Source of the DNA: CAYRSS01 sp964426945
Lineage (GTDB): Bacteria; Planctomycetota; Phycisphaerae; UBA1845
Reading direction: 5' to 3'
Length of the DNA: 64,000 bases
Assembly: GCA_964426945.1 (NCBI GenBank)
Contig: CAYRSS010000020.1
Location: 1-64,000 of the forward strand
The notes below the pieces were generated by a model that saw nothing but the letters and a program-made list of their open reading frames with translations, was not told where the DNA came from and did no database searches. Shown here piece after piece: positions 1 to 9,364 of the stretch (the stretch's first letter is position 1; every line of letters starts with the position of its first letter). The translations under genes were made by a program, and so were the position numbers.

Positions 1-208
1 TGAGGCCGCCGCGGTTGGTGACCGTCCGGCTGGCCCGGCGGTCGTCGGCGAAGAAAGCGTAGGTGGCGACGGTGACGTCGGCGTCGAAGGCGCTGCGGAC
101 CTTCACGAGGTTGTTCCAGGCGTCGTAGAAGAACTCAAGATCGAAACGCAAGTCCCGTGCATGCTCACGCCGCGGACAGCGAGAGAAGGCTGCCCGCCCG
201 GTTGAGCC
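1..208 (-). pseudogene. RHS/YD-repeat protein fragment
   Basis: The minus strand reads FFYDAWNNLVKV followed by TYAFFADDRRASRTVTN. This is the signature of RHS/YD-repeat proteins (YDAWNxLVKV...YDxxgRRxxRTVTN), which are large secreted or surface proteins and often polymorphic toxins. The frame runs off the left edge, so more C-terminal sequence may lie outside. Upstream it is open only to the TAG at 209-211, and no convincing start codon or ribosome-binding site is present. The homology begins immediately after a truncated hairpin repeat (159-184). I read it as a 5'-truncated remnant, although a continuous gene whose front was replaced by a repeat cannot be excluded. Confidence 0.6.
159..184 (+). 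repeat. Partial copy of hairpin repeat family A
   Basis: GCATGCTCACGCCG matches the left arm of the intact copies at 25432, 26223 and 26683. The right arm is degenerate here (AGCGAGAG instead of GGCGAGAGCATGC). It sits exactly at the 5' limit of recognisable RHS sequence. Confidence 0.6.
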
Positions 209-400
209 CTACGATGGATGTCGACAGTTTCTAAGCTCCACGGCTAGTTCTCGAACGAACTTGTCGGGGTCGTCGATGATCTTCAAGGCCAACGCAGCGT
301 GATCCTGCGGACAAATGTGGATCAGCCCCTCTACAGCTGATAGACGACACTGCGCATCAGGGTCGCTTAGCAGTCCGTTGAAAAAGTCGGTAGCGGCCGA
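209..400 (-). pseudogene. HEAT-repeat-like protein, 3' fragment
   Basis: The minus-strand frame ending at TAG 209-211 encodes a paired-helix pattern (DPDAQCRLSAVEGL, then DDPDKFVRELAVEL) typical of HEAT/Armadillo-like repeats, about 50 residues long. It has no start: going upstream it enters the terminal inverted repeat of the element at 365-473 (which encodes DFFNGLLS) and meets a TGA at 401-403. It therefore looks like a gene truncated by that element. HEAT-like proteins sometimes serve as immunity proteins beside RHS toxins, but function cannot be claimed here. Confidence 0.5.
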
Positions 401-473
401 TCAGCGCCCGTCTGGCGCGGTCAAGAACGCGGCTTTTTGCTGCGGGTTCGACCTTTTCACCGGACTGCTAAGC
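365..473. mobile_element. MITE-like element with 25-bp terminal inverted repeats
   Basis: The left end GCTTAGCAGTCCGTTGAAAA... (365-389) and the right end (449-473, read on the minus strand as GCTTAGCAGTCCGGTGAAAA...) match at 23 of 25 positions. The 109-bp interior has no coding capacity. It interrupts a HEAT-repeat reading frame. No clear target-site duplication is visible. I infer a non-autonomous element mobilised by a transposase elsewhere. Confidence 0.6.
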
Positions 474-555
474 TTGAGCATGCGGTGCAGCGATGACTCC
501 GTCCCCTGAGCGGCGCCCCTCCGCCGTTGTTCGCGGTCACCGCGGCGGGTGACGT

Positions 556-583
556 CGGACCCGGCGGATGGCTGCCGGGTCCG
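556..583 (-). terminator. Strong hairpin just downstream of the SGNH gene
   Basis: CGGACCCGGC (556-565) pairs perfectly with GCCGGGTCCG (574-583), five bases past the stop codon of the minus-strand SGNH gene. There is no T-tract, so it is a 3'-end stabiliser or atypical terminator at best. Confidence 0.4.
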
Positions 584-588
584 CCTGC

Positions 589-1698
589 TCAGCGACCGGC
601 GGCGGCCACGGCGGCGCGGTCGGCGCTGCCACCGCCTTCCGCCAGTTTCACACACCGCGCAACGTCCGCCCCCAGCCAGGCGGAGAGCCGCTGCGCTCCG
701 GCGGCGGTGAGGTGAGCGTCGTCGAAGTAGTCCGCGTCGGTCAGCAGCCCCGGCGGTGGACGCAGCACGGGGACGCCGGTATCGCCCTCCAGCGCCTCGC
801 GGAACGCGTGATACACGCGGTTTGTCGCGGGGTTCTCCGCCGCGGGCGAGCGTGAGCCGTGGGGCAGCTCGATGAATCGGACCTCAACCCCCGACTGGCG
901 CAGGAGCGCGACAAGCCGCCTCGCGGCCAGTGCGTTGGCGTCGCAGGATGTCGCCCCCCCGCCACCGGGCTGGCCCGGCGCGCCGCCCGCGGGCGGGACG
1001 GGCTCAACCGGCCCGGCCACGTCCGACCCGCCGGGAGCAGCCGCGGTCATGCGCGGCCCGGCCCATTCGGCCCATCCATCGGCGTGCTCGCGCAAGCGTC
1101 CCGCGGGGCGCAGCGGCGCCCCGATCATCAGCCGCTCGGCGATCAGCCGGGCGTCGTGCCACTGGTGATAGCTGCGGAAAGCCGCGGCAGAGAGAGTCTC
1201 TGTGAGCGTGCGGCCGCCGGTTCGCGACGCGAGCGGCACGTCGCGAACCTCGGCAAAGGCCCGCACGCCGCCGCGGTGCCAGGTGTAGCGGTCGTCCTCG
1301 ATTGCCTTGGGGGTGATGCCCGCATAGACGATCCGCGGCAGCCGCCCGCCTTCGACCATCCGGCGGGCCAGCAGATACTCACTCACCAGGCTCGACGCGG
1401 TCGCGGCGAGGTTCACCACCCGCACCGGCGAGCCGGCCGCCGCGGCGCCCCGCTCGACCGCCGCCGGCGCAACGCCGAACAGTTCGTAGGAAGAGCCCAG
1501 AATGACCACATCGGGCGTCGGCCGGGCTTCGGCGAATAGCTCCCACTTCCAGAGCAGTTCGTTGGTGCTGCCCTCGACGCGCGGCAGGCGGGCGCGCGAC
1601 AGGACAACATCGCCTGCAACGAGCGTCGCCGCAAAGCCCAGGATCAGCCACGCGGCGTGACGCACGCGACCGCGCGATGGTCGGATGTGTTCGTTCAT
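589..1698 (-). CDS. SGNH/AlgJ-like membrane-anchored protein, partner of MBOAT
   Basis: 369 aa. The start is the ATG at 1696-1698 (MNEHIRPSRG); the longer upstream frame is non-coding. An N-terminal hydrophobic anchor (about residues 16-36) precedes an SGNH-like fold. The block I motif is ILGSSYELFGV (GSS in place of GDS), and the C-terminal block is YFDDAHLTAAGAQRL, supplying the Asp-x-x-His pair. This arrangement is typical of AlgJ/AlgX/DltD-type proteins that work with an MBOAT acyltransferase to O-acetylate an exported polysaccharide. The MBOAT gene lies 56 bp upstream on the same strand, so the two probably form an operon. Residues about 260-285 are a Pro/Gly-rich linker. The specific substrate is unknown. 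Confidence 0.7.
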   Translation of the reverse strand: MNEHIRPSRGRVRHAAWLILGFAATLVAGDVVLSRARLPRVEGSTNELLWKWELFAEARPTPDVVILGSSYELFGVAPAAVERGAAAAGSPVRVVNLAATASSLVSEYLLARRMVEGGRLPRIVYAGITPKAIEDDRYTWHRGGVRAFAEVRDVPLASRTGGRTLTETLSAAAFRSYHQWHDARLIAERLMIGAPLRPAGRLREHADGWAEWAGPRMTAAAPGGSDVAGPVEPVPPAGGAPGQPGGGGATSCDANALAARRLVALLRQSGVEVRFIELPHGSRSPAAENPATNRVYHAFREALEGDTGVPVLRPPPGLLTDADYFDDAHLTAAGAQRLSAWLGADVARCVKLAEGGGSADRAAVAAAGR

Positions 1699-1754
1699 GA
1701 CTGCGTTGCCTTCCGCCCGGCCTGCCCCGCCGGGGCCCTCGACCCGCCAGACCA

Positions 1755-3152
1755 TCAGAACTGAAAGTAGATGAACGCCTTCGCGCTCGGGCTCAGCAGC
1801 AGCAGTGCCCATGTACACAGCGCGGCGAGCACCCCCTGCCCCACCGCCGGAACGCGGGCAAACCACTCGCCCAGGTTTCGCATCGCCGGCCACGCGTGGG
1901 CCACGGCGCACAGCGCGACCATCGCCCCACAGCGCAGCCCGTGGACCTCGCCGGTGGAAAAGTCGAACAGGCTGCGCGCGACCGCCCCGGCGGTGGCCCA
2001 GTCCGGCGAACGAAACAGCAGCCAGCCCAGGCACGTCAGGTGGAACATAGCCAGCGCCGCGACGACCCCGCCGGGCGACCAGCGCGCCGTGTCGCCCGCT
2101 CGTACGCCCCGCCTGCCGAGAAGCCGCTCACCCGCCAGCAGCACGCCGTGATAAAGCCCCCAGGCGACGAAGGTCCACGCGGCACCATGCCACAGCCCGC
2201 CCAGCCCCATCGTGATGAGCAGATTGCGGGCCGTGCGCGAGAGGCCGCCGCGCGACCCGCCGAGCGGGATGTACAGGTAGTCGCGCAGCCAGGTGGACAG
2301 CGTGATGTGCCAGCGGTGCCAGAACTCGGAGGGCGACCGCGCCCGGTAGGGCAGGTTGAAGTTCTCCGGAAACCGCATGCCCAGAAGCAGGGCGCAGCCG
2401 ATGGCCACGTCGGTGTACCCGGAGAAGTCCATGTAGATCTGGAACGCGTAGGCGTACAGGGCGATCCACGCGGACAGCCCGGCGTAGCCCTGCGGCGCGG
2501 CGAAGACGGCGTCGACGTAGAGGGCTAGCGCGTCCGCCACGATCATCTTCTTGAACAGGCCGCGGCAGATGCGAAAGACGCCGCCGGCGATGTCGGCATC
2601 GGCCGACTGTCGGTCAGCCGCGATCTGCGGCAGGAACTCGCCGGCGCGCAGGATCGGCCCTGCGACAAGCTGCGGAAAGCACGACACAAAGACGGCGAAG
2701 TTGAGCAGGCTCGGCTCGTGCTTCTCGCCGCGGTAGACGTCGAAGGTGTAGGAGATCGTTTGAAACGTGTAGAACGATATCCCCATGGGCAGGATGATCT
2801 AGAGCGTCGGCAGATCAACGCGGAGGCCGAGCAGCTCGCAACCGGCCGCGAACGAATCACGGAAGAAGTCGAAGTACTTGAAAGCCGCCAGCACGCCGAG
2901 ATTCGCGACGAGGCTGACAGTGAGCAGACGGCGGCGCGCGACTACGCAGGTTCGCCGGTCGATCGCGCGGGCCAGCGAATAGTCCAGCAGCGTGCTGAAG
3001 ACCAGCAGGCCGAGAAACCGCCAATCCCACCAGGCATAGAAGAAGTAGCTGCCCGCCAGCAGGGCGACGCGCCGCGCCCGACCGCGCAGCAGCCAGTACG
3101 CCGCCAGCATGACGGGGAGGAAGAGGGCGAATGCGGCACTGTTGAAGAGCAT
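1755..3152 (-). pseudogene. MBOAT O-acyltransferase (AlgI-like) with in-frame amber codon
   Basis: The minus strand encodes a complete MBOAT protein of about 465 residues in one frame, except for a TAG at 2799-2801. The first 117 residues (MLFNSAAFALFLPVM..., FYAWWDWRF, FKYFDFF) are followed after the stop by IILPMGISFYTFQTISY, the family's hallmark, then QLVAGPILR, YMDFSGYTDVAIG, SEFWHRWHITLSTWLRDYLY and LGGLWHGAAW with the conserved histidines. No frameshift is present: homology is continuous across the stop. It could be a recent nonsense mutation, a sequencing error, or a read-through site. The product would move acetyl groups across the membrane to the SGNH partner encoded just downstream. 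An internal restart at 2786 would lack the first membrane helices. Confidence 0.8.
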
Positions 3153-3253
3153 CGGCCGGTCCCGATTCCCGCGGCGCGCGGAGCTTCCGCGCGATCCATG
3201 GCGGTATTATCGGTACGGCAGACGGCGGGCTTTGGACGGCCGTGGCGCAGCGG

Positions 3254-6200
3254 CTACGGGGCGTATTCCAGCACGATCAGCCCTGCTGCGACGGGAAGCG
3301 TCGGCCGGCCGTTCGTGAGCGTCGCACGGCCCTCGACGACGGTCGGCGAGCCGCCGCCGGGCGGATCGGGCAGCGCCAGCACCACGCCACCGGGCGGCGC
3401 GAGCGCAGCGCCTTCGAAGCGGATCGTGACGCGGCGACCCTCCGCGCGGAGATGATAGGAAATCGGGCCGTGATGGGTGGGGAAGTTCTCAATGCGCACG
3501 CCGGCGGGCGCCTCGATCCACGACCACGGCACGCCCGCGGCCAGCACGAGCGAACCGGCGTCCTCGTCCTCATAGACGAACAGGCTGCGGACGGCGCTGA
3601 CGAAGTCGGACGCGACCCAGGTGTGCGGCATGTCGCCGATGAACTTCGGCGCGGATTTGTCGTTCCACGCCACCTCCGCCCACTGGTTCCAACCGGGAGG
3701 GCTCTGGTCCTTCAGGAAGTAGTCGATCAGCTCCAGCGCGCGGTCGCGGCGGCCGAGGCGCACGAAAGTGCCGATGAGCCGGACCTCGTAGGGGGTGTAG
3801 GCCTGCCAGTCGAGGCGGCCCTCGCGCCGCTCGACGAAGAACTCGTAATAGCGCTCGAAGGTCCGCTGCATGGCGGCCTGCGGCAGGCGGCTTTGCTCGC
3901 CGCAGGGATATAGCGCGATGGCAGTCGACGTCGCGTCGAAGTCGCCCAGTTCGACGCAGCCGGGGATGTAGTCGATCGCCTTCGTCTTCATCGCCAGGTC
4001 GATCGAGGCGTACAGCGACTTCTCGAAATCGGCGCGGAGCTGGTCAAACCGCGCCGCAACCTCCGGCCGCTCGACGACACCGGCGAGGTAGGTCGCGTCG
4101 CGCAGGCCGCGAAGGATGAAGAAGTCGTCCCAATAGGAGTGCATCGGCTTGGCCGAGTAGCCCTCGTGGCTGATCGACTCGGGCACCAGCCCGTAGCACG
4201 CCCGCTTCTCAGGCGGCCCGTCGCGGTACTCGTCGGTGAGCCGCTGCGCCCGGAGCGACTCGATGTACTCGACGGTGCGCACGACGCGCGGCCACTGCGT
4301 CTCCACGAAGGAGCGGTCCTTCGTAAATCGGTGGTACGTGGCGACGGCATAGATGAACTGGCCATGGCTGTCATGCTCGGGCACGGGGTCGGGCCCACGG
4401 CGATCGACCACGCAGGGGATCTTGCCGCTGTCGTACTGGTGGGCGGCGAACCAGTCGATGAACTCGCGCACCGCATCGGCATGACCGGTCATCAGCAGCG
4501 CCGTCGAGGTCAGCGCGCCGTCGCGCATCCAGCTTCGTTCGTAGGTCCGCGAGCCGGGCTGGATCGACGGGCCGTCGCGGTTGATGAGGATGTGCGCCTG
4601 CGCGGTAGTGAACGCACGCTGCACCCCCGCCGCGGCGGGCGGCAGCGACAGCCGCGCCTGGCTGATCGTCTGCTCCCACCCCGCGGCCACCTGCGACAGG
4701 TGCTCGGCGACCGTCGCATTGGGGGCGCTGCGCGAGTCGCGCCAGTCTGCCGATGGATCCCCGCCGTGCAGGGCCGTCAGCAGCGCGACGCTCTGCGCCG
4801 CACCGGCCGCAAGCTCGAAGCGATACACAATCACGCCGGAGGCGAGCCCCGCCGGATCCGCTACGGAAGCAGCCTCGGGCGTCTCCCCCGCCGCCAGCCG
4901 GACGACGATGTCCCCATCGAGAAACGCCGCGCCCCCGATGGCCGCGGGTTCGTTCAGCATCCACACCTTGCGCTCGTTGTTGATAATGACCCGCCGACCC
5001 TCGAAGCGGATCTTCTCGACCCGCGCGGCCCCGCCGGTGATGTTGAGGTTCTGCCACGGGGGCAGCACCTGAAACGGCCGCAAGGCCAGGAGAAGTTCAA
5101 CCCTGGCGGGTTGATCCGACGTGTTGCGTACCTCGTAGCGTAGGGCAAGGTTTGACCGCCCGGGCTGGCCTTCCGCGAAGGCCGTCGTGGTCACTTCCAG
5201 CCCGGCCCCGCGCCACCTCACCGAGGGTATCGGGAGGACCTCTCGCGCCAGCGTGGGTTCGGTCTCGCCGTCCGCCCAGGTGAGCAGGCGATCGCCGACG
5301 CGCAGCAGCGGCTCGATGCGGAAGCCGAGGCGGGCGGGTTCCACCGCGCCGTGGACATCGATCAGCGCTTCCTCCGTGTCGGACGGCACGCCCACGACGG
5401 TCCACGGGGTCTGGCGGCCCAGGTAGTAAGCCGGATACCACCCCGGCGGCGCGTCGCGGGCGATTGTCTCCATCGCCGCGTTGTCCGACTCGGCAAAGGC
5501 CGGCGGGAGCACGCGCAGCGATTTCATCGAGACGGAGCCGCTCCTCGAAGGCTTCCGCACCACCACGCGCAGCCACACGGCCTCGCCGTCGGGCAGCCGC
5601 AGGTAGTCGCGACCGCCGTCACCGCCTTTGCGGGAGGCGGCCGCTGTCCATGCGGCGCCGTCGGGGGACGTCTCCACATCGTAGTCGACGGCGAAGTCCT
5701 TCCCGGCCCAGTCTACGGCCAGCCCGCCGAACTCGCGGGCGCCGCCGAAATCGATGGTCATGGTGGGGGATGTATCGTCTGTTGCGCTGCGCCAGGTGAC
5801 TGCACCGTCGGCGGCGATGGTCCGCGGCGCCTCCACGTCCGGGGCCGTCGACGAGACCTTCACCGCGAGCGGCCCGACAACCGGCCCGGCCTCGGGCAGG
5901 GGCTCAAACCGCAGATCGTCAATTTCGACCCAGCCCTTGCCGCCCGACCCGGCGGCGACGGCAAACTCGATGAAACCGATCCGCGCCAGCCGCCGGCCGC
6001 CGGAGGGACCCCAGGCGAACTCGAAGTGCCGGGCCCGTGACACCATTGGCGTCCACCCGGCGGGGAAGTCGAAGCCGCGGCGGTTGACCCACCAGACGTT
6101 CTCGTTCGCGGGGTCGATCAGTTTCAATTCGAGGTTGTTGGCGGGTGCTTCGCCGCGCAGGCGGAAGCTCACCCGGTAGTTGACCGGCAGGTCGATCGCC

Positions 6201-6415
6201 ACCGGCCGCCGAACCACGCAGAAGCCGGAGCCCTGCCGAAACTCGAACGCCAGCCGCAGTGCCTCGCCCGAGACACCGGGGGTGCGCGTCAGTTCAGCAA
6301 TGACCCCGTCCGAGGCGATGACCGACCAGTCCGGCGACTCGTCCAGGTCGACCTGCGCGACGGTCGTTTCGGCGGTGATCGCAAGAAGACCGAGCAGGAT
6401 GGTCAGCAGCGACAT
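3254..6415 (-). CDS. Secreted (alpha/alpha)6-barrel glycoside hydrolase with discoidin-like module
   Basis: 1053 aa from the ATG at 6413-6415. This start has GGGAGG about 9 bases upstream, whereas the ATG at 6422-6424 directly abuts that sequence. A signal peptide (SLLTILLGLLAITAETTVAQ) leads into a beta-rich carbohydrate-binding-like region (about 25-180) and an F5/8C discoidin-like module (about 185-310). A beta-sandwich and six-hairpin barrel (about 330-960) then contain SWMRDGALTST, HDSHGQFIYA, SYWDDFFILRG and GDMPHTWVASDF, and a C-terminal beta domain ends the protein. The layout resembles glucan-debranching or GH63/GH78-like enzymes, so an alpha-linked oligosaccharide substrate is plausible. 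Exact family and specificity are not assignable by eye. It is on the same strand as the other exported carbohydrate-related genes at 6525-10177. Confidence 0.65.
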   Translation of the reverse strand: MSLLTILLGLLAITAETTVAQVDLDESPDWSVIASDGVIAELTRTPGVSGEALRLAFEFRQGSGFCVVRRPVAIDLPVNYRVSFRLRGEAPANNLELKLIDPANENVWWVNRRGFDFPAGWTPMVSRARHFEFAWGPSGGRRLARIGFIEFAVAAGSGGKGWVEIDDLRFEPLPEAGPVVGPLAVKVSSTAPDVEAPRTIAADGAVTWRSATDDTSPTMTIDFGGAREFGGLAVDWAGKDFAVDYDVETSPDGAAWTAAASRKGGDGGRDYLRLPDGEAVWLRVVVRKPSRSGSVSMKSLRVLPPAFAESDNAAMETIARDAPPGWYPAYYLGRQTPWTVVGVPSDTEEALIDVHGAVEPARLGFRIEPLLRVGDRLLTWADGETEPTLAREVLPIPSVRWRGAGLEVTTTAFAEGQPGRSNLALRYEVRNTSDQPARVELLLALRPFQVLPPWQNLNITGGAARVEKIRFEGRRVIINNERKVWMLNEPAAIGGAAFLDGDIVVRLAAGETPEAASVADPAGLASGVIVYRFELAAGAAQSVALLTALHGGDPSADWRDSRSAPNATVAEHLSQVAAGWEQTISQARLSLPPAAAGVQRAFTTAQAHILINRDGPSIQPGSRTYERSWMRDGALTSTALLMTGHADAVREFIDWFAAHQYDSGKIPCVVDRRGPDPVPEHDSHGQFIYAVATYHRFTKDRSFVETQWPRVVRTVEYIESLRAQRLTDEYRDGPPEKRACYGLVPESISHEGYSAKPMHSYWDDFFILRGLRDATYLAGVVERPEVAARFDQLRADFEKSLYASIDLAMKTKAIDYIPGCVELGDFDATSTAIALYPCGEQSRLPQAAMQRTFERYYEFFVERREGRLDWQAYTPYEVRLIGTFVRLGRRDRALELIDYFLKDQSPPGWNQWAEVAWNDKSAPKFIGDMPHTWVASDFVSAVRSLFVYEDEDAGSLVLAAGVPWSWIEAPAGVRIENFPTHHGPISYHLRAEGRRVTIRFEGAALAPPGGVVLALPDPPGGGSPTVVEGRATLTNGRPTLPVAAGLIVLEYAP

Positions 6416-6445
6416 GAGCGTCATCCTCCCTGAAGCAGTGCGGAG

Positions 6446-6488
6446 AAAAAAGCAGCGCCCATCGGTCCCTCGGACGGATGGGCGCTGC
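6446..6488 (-). terminator. Rho-independent terminator
   Basis: On the minus strand CAGCGCCCATC pairs with GATGGGCGCTG (6453-6463 with 6477-6487), followed by CTTTTTT. It lies just downstream of the CBM/dockerin gene ending at 6525. Confidence 0.85.
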
Positions 6489-6524
6489 GGATCGGATCAG
6501 CGGTTCACCGGGACGTGGCCCGGA

Positions 6525-8324
6525 CTACTGCGGGCCCGCGACGTGCGGACTCAGCAGCGCCCAGTCCTGCAGATCAACCTCATCATCTTCGTCGAGATCG
6601 AATACGGTGCAGTTCCACGCCGGGGGACTGCCGGGGGCGAAGCACCGCTGGAAGGCCGCCGCGTCGGCAAGGTCCACGTCGCTATCCTTGTCGTAGTCGG
6701 ATCCGTCGATGGTGTAGTACACCACCGCCTCGCAGCCGTCGAAATGGGCCGCTCCGACCGCGCTGCCGCCCTGCGCCGTGAGGGCCACGAACCGGACGCC
6801 CGCGAACGACCCCGGCGGCATCGTGTAGTCGATAAACAGGTCGATCCACTGATCCTGCGGACTAGACGCCGTGATCGTGTTGTTGCTCGGGCTCGAAGTG
6901 ATGTCGACGTTGCCGGGGATGGTGCCGCCGAACCACTCGACCTTGATGCCGGCAAAGTCGCCGGCGCTGGGCAGGTCCGACGCCTTAATCCGCATGTACG
7001 CATGGGCCGAAAGCAAGTCGCCCGCGGTGACGGTGACGCCTTGGAAGAGACCGGTGACCCCACCGGTGGCCTTCACTACGAAGCTCCCGTCGTGCGCAGG
7101 GATACTCTCAAACTGCGCGAATGCCTGCTGAGCCGTCGCCCCGCTGCCGCCGAATTCGGTCCAGTTGTCGATGCCGTTCAGGCCGCCGACGCCGTTCTCG
7201 AAGCTCGCGTTCAGCAGCAGGTTCGAGCCCGGCGAACTGCTGACCTCGGCATGAGCCGAGTCGAAGTACACGGAGCCTGCGGGAGTCGTGTCTCCGAAGA
7301 AGATCAAGGTGATGCGCGCCAGCGTCGCCCCCTCGGGCACCTCGAGCGGATCCATAGACACCGGCACCTGGATCCACGTATCCGGCGTGCTCGACGCGTT
7401 GATGGCCAGGTTCTCCGTCGGAAGCGGCAGCGTGGTGCCCGCCGGGTCGTAGAACTCGAGCTTGATCCCTGCGCGCGACGTGCCGCTGAACGCATCGCTG
7501 CTGTCATTGCGAACGCGGGCCTTGAGCAGAATGCGATCACCGTCGGCCAGCACGCCCATGTTCTGCACCAGCCCCGAGAACGGCTCGCTCATGCCCACGC
7601 GGAGCGTGTGCTCGCCGTGCCACGCGGTGATGTCGGAGGATTTGCCCTGATCCTCGAATCCGGTCCAGTGGTCGATGCCGATGGGGCTGTTCTCTCCCTG
7701 GCCGGCCAGTTCGAAATCGGGATTCAGCAGCAGGTTCGCCCCGCCATTGATCCTCAGCGAGCAACCGTCCCAGAAGCACGCTCCCGAAGCGGCGCCGCTC
7801 CAGATCCAGACCAGCGACATGCGCGCCTTGACCGAGTTGGCCGGAGCGGTCCGTGGACCCAGTGACACCGGATGCCACACGTCGGGTGCGGAAGCGGCGG
7901 TGAGCGCGAAGTTCACGTAGGGGCCGCCGGTCAGCTGGCCGCCCGCGTTGTAGAACTCGAGCACGATGCCCGCCATGGCGTCACCCGAGAGGCGATCGGT
8001 CGACTTGGTGAACATGCTGCAGGCGATGGTGACGCTTTGGCCGGGGGTAACCGCGACCTCCTGGTAGGCCAGTTCCTGCGGCTCGCTGCTGAAGGCCTTC
8101 AGCGCCGCGACGCCGTCGACCGGCGTGAAGTTGGCCTCTTCCGATCGCTCCACTACGGCGCCCTGGCGGATCCAGTTGAGGGGCACGTGCGGATCGATGC
8201 CGCCCGGTCCGGCCCCGGCCTCCATGCTGCCGTTCAGGAGGAAGTTCTGCTCGGCCTGCGACGGCGCAACCGCCGCGATCCCCGCGGCGAGAATGGCCGC
8301 CCAGGCCGTTACGCGGATGTTCAT
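6525..8324 (-). CDS. Secreted protein with three CBM-like modules and dockerin-like C-terminus
   Basis: 599 aa. A signal peptide (about 1-24, cleavage near PSQA-EQ) precedes three similar jelly-roll modules of about 165-180 residues. They begin NFLLNGSMEAG, NLLLNPDFELAG and NLLLNASFENG, each with a W(I/T) near the front and GxxxEF/W motifs (GIVLEFYNAGG, GIKLEFYDPAG, GIKVEWFGG) that mark internal repetition. They resemble CBM4/9-type carbohydrate-binding modules. The last 60 residues carry two Asp-rich loops (DYDKDSDVDLADAAAFQ and DLDEDDEVDLQDWALL) as in planctomycete dockerin-like domains. No catalytic domain is visible, so it is probably a polysaccharide-binding surface or scaffold protein. 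A terminator follows it. Confidence 0.65.
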   Translation of the reverse strand: MNIRVTAWAAILAAGIAAVAPSQAEQNFLLNGSMEAGAGPGGIDPHVPLNWIRQGAVVERSEEANFTPVDGVAALKAFSSEPQELAYQEVAVTPGQSVTIACSMFTKSTDRLSGDAMAGIVLEFYNAGGQLTGGPYVNFALTAASAPDVWHPVSLGPRTAPANSVKARMSLVWIWSGAASGACFWDGCSLRINGGANLLLNPDFELAGQGENSPIGIDHWTGFEDQGKSSDITAWHGEHTLRVGMSEPFSGLVQNMGVLADGDRILLKARVRNDSSDAFSGTSRAGIKLEFYDPAGTTLPLPTENLAINASSTPDTWIQVPVSMDPLEVPEGATLARITLIFFGDTTPAGSVYFDSAHAEVSSSPGSNLLLNASFENGVGGLNGIDNWTEFGGSGATAQQAFAQFESIPAHDGSFVVKATGGVTGLFQGVTVTAGDLLSAHAYMRIKASDLPSAGDFAGIKVEWFGGTIPGNVDITSSPSNNTITASSPQDQWIDLFIDYTMPPGSFAGVRFVALTAQGGSAVGAAHFDGCEAVVYYTIDGSDYDKDSDVDLADAAAFQRCFAPGSPPAWNCTVFDLDEDDEVDLQDWALLSPHVAGPQ

Positions 8325-8404
8325 GGCTCTCCCCTCGTTGCAAAAGGCGCCGCCGGCCGCCGCGCCGAGGCGCAGCGGCCGGTCGCCGACTCAGACCGCG
8401 GGCG

Positions 8405-9256
8405 TCAATAGCCGCGGATGTTCTTGCCCAGTCCCCAGGCCCAGTAGGGCCGGTTTCCGAATCCGTCGCGATCGCGCGATTCGAAGTTCGGATCGCTGCT
8501 CCGCTGGCCGTCCGGATCGAAGTACTGTTCCGCGGCGATCGAGGACACATGACCGTCGAGGAACAGGAAGTTGCTGTTGCGCAGCCCGTGGCGCGGGTTC
8601 CACTGCACCGCGTCAGACATCACCACCGCGTAGTCGGCGTACGGAATGCGGTTGATGACGTTGCCGCTGATGGCCGGGATGTCGCCCGCGCCCTCGCTCC
8701 AGTCGTTGTACCAGTACTCGGTCCAAAGCTGCGGCACGGTCGGCCCGCTCGGCTGGATGTCGGGCCAGGTGCGCTGCATCCAGAGCTTGATGAACTGGGT
8801 GTTCGAGCTGAGCACCGTATAGTAGCTGATGCCACCGCTGCCCTGGAGATAGCTGCGCGTCGAACCGGGCCCCTGGCCCGTGATCGGCGTCGCCCCCCAC
8901 CCGAGCTTGAAGAGCTGCGCCCCTTCCACGCTCGGACAGTGGAACAGCTCAAGGCTCTGGTAGTAGGGCAGGTTGTAAAAGAGCTGGTAGTACTGGTGGA
9001 AGGGGGCGTTGTTCGGCATCCCGGAGCCTGTGTTGGTCCCCAGAATCCAGGGAAGCCGTTCCTTGTTGTCCGCCAGATAGTACTGCAGCATCAACCCGAG
9101 CTGGTGCATGTTGGACATGCAGATCGTATCCTTCGCCTGCTTCCTCGCCCGCTGCAACGAAGGCAGCAGGATCGAGATCAGCAGCGCGATGATGGATACG
9201 ACAACCAGCAGCTCGATGAGCGTGAATCCGGAGCGGCGCCTGGTCGGTGAGGACAT
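8405..9256 (-). CDS. Type II secretion/type IV pilin-like prepilin protein
   Basis: 283 aa. The start is the ATG at 9254-9256 (MSSPTRRRSG), chosen because a short basic leader precedes the prepilin cleavage motif SGFTLIELLVVVSIIALLI; AAGGAC lies upstream. The N-terminal hydrophobic helix is followed by a periplasmic domain with CMSNMHQLGLMLQYY and, near the C-terminus, NFLFLDGHVSSIA. The latter resembles the H-x9-DG-type motif common in the expanded prepilin families of Planctomycetota. These families are exported through a pilin/T2SS-like machine; individual roles are mostly unknown. Its position between two other exported proteins on the same strand suggests co-expression. Confidence 0.8.
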   Translation of the reverse strand: MSSPTRRRSGFTLIELLVVVSIIALLISILLPSLQRARKQAKDTICMSNMHQLGLMLQYYLADNKERLPWILGTNTGSGMPNNAPFHQYYQLFYNLPYYQSLELFHCPSVEGAQLFKLGWGATPITGQGPGSTRSYLQGSGGISYYTVLSSNTQFIKLWMQRTWPDIQPSGPTVPQLWTEYWYNDWSEGAGDIPAISGNVINRIPYADYAVVMSDAVQWNPRHGLRNSNFLFLDGHVSSIAAEQYFDPDGQRSSDPNFESRDRDGFGNRPYWAWGLGKNIRGY

Positions 9257-9364
9257 CTCGCCAGCGTCCTTTCGCCTGCCCGGTTCCCCCTCCCGGCCGG
9301 CGCCTCCGGCGCCGGCCCGGGCCATAGCACGCGCAGGCGTGCTGCTATGCCCACCATCCTTGAT

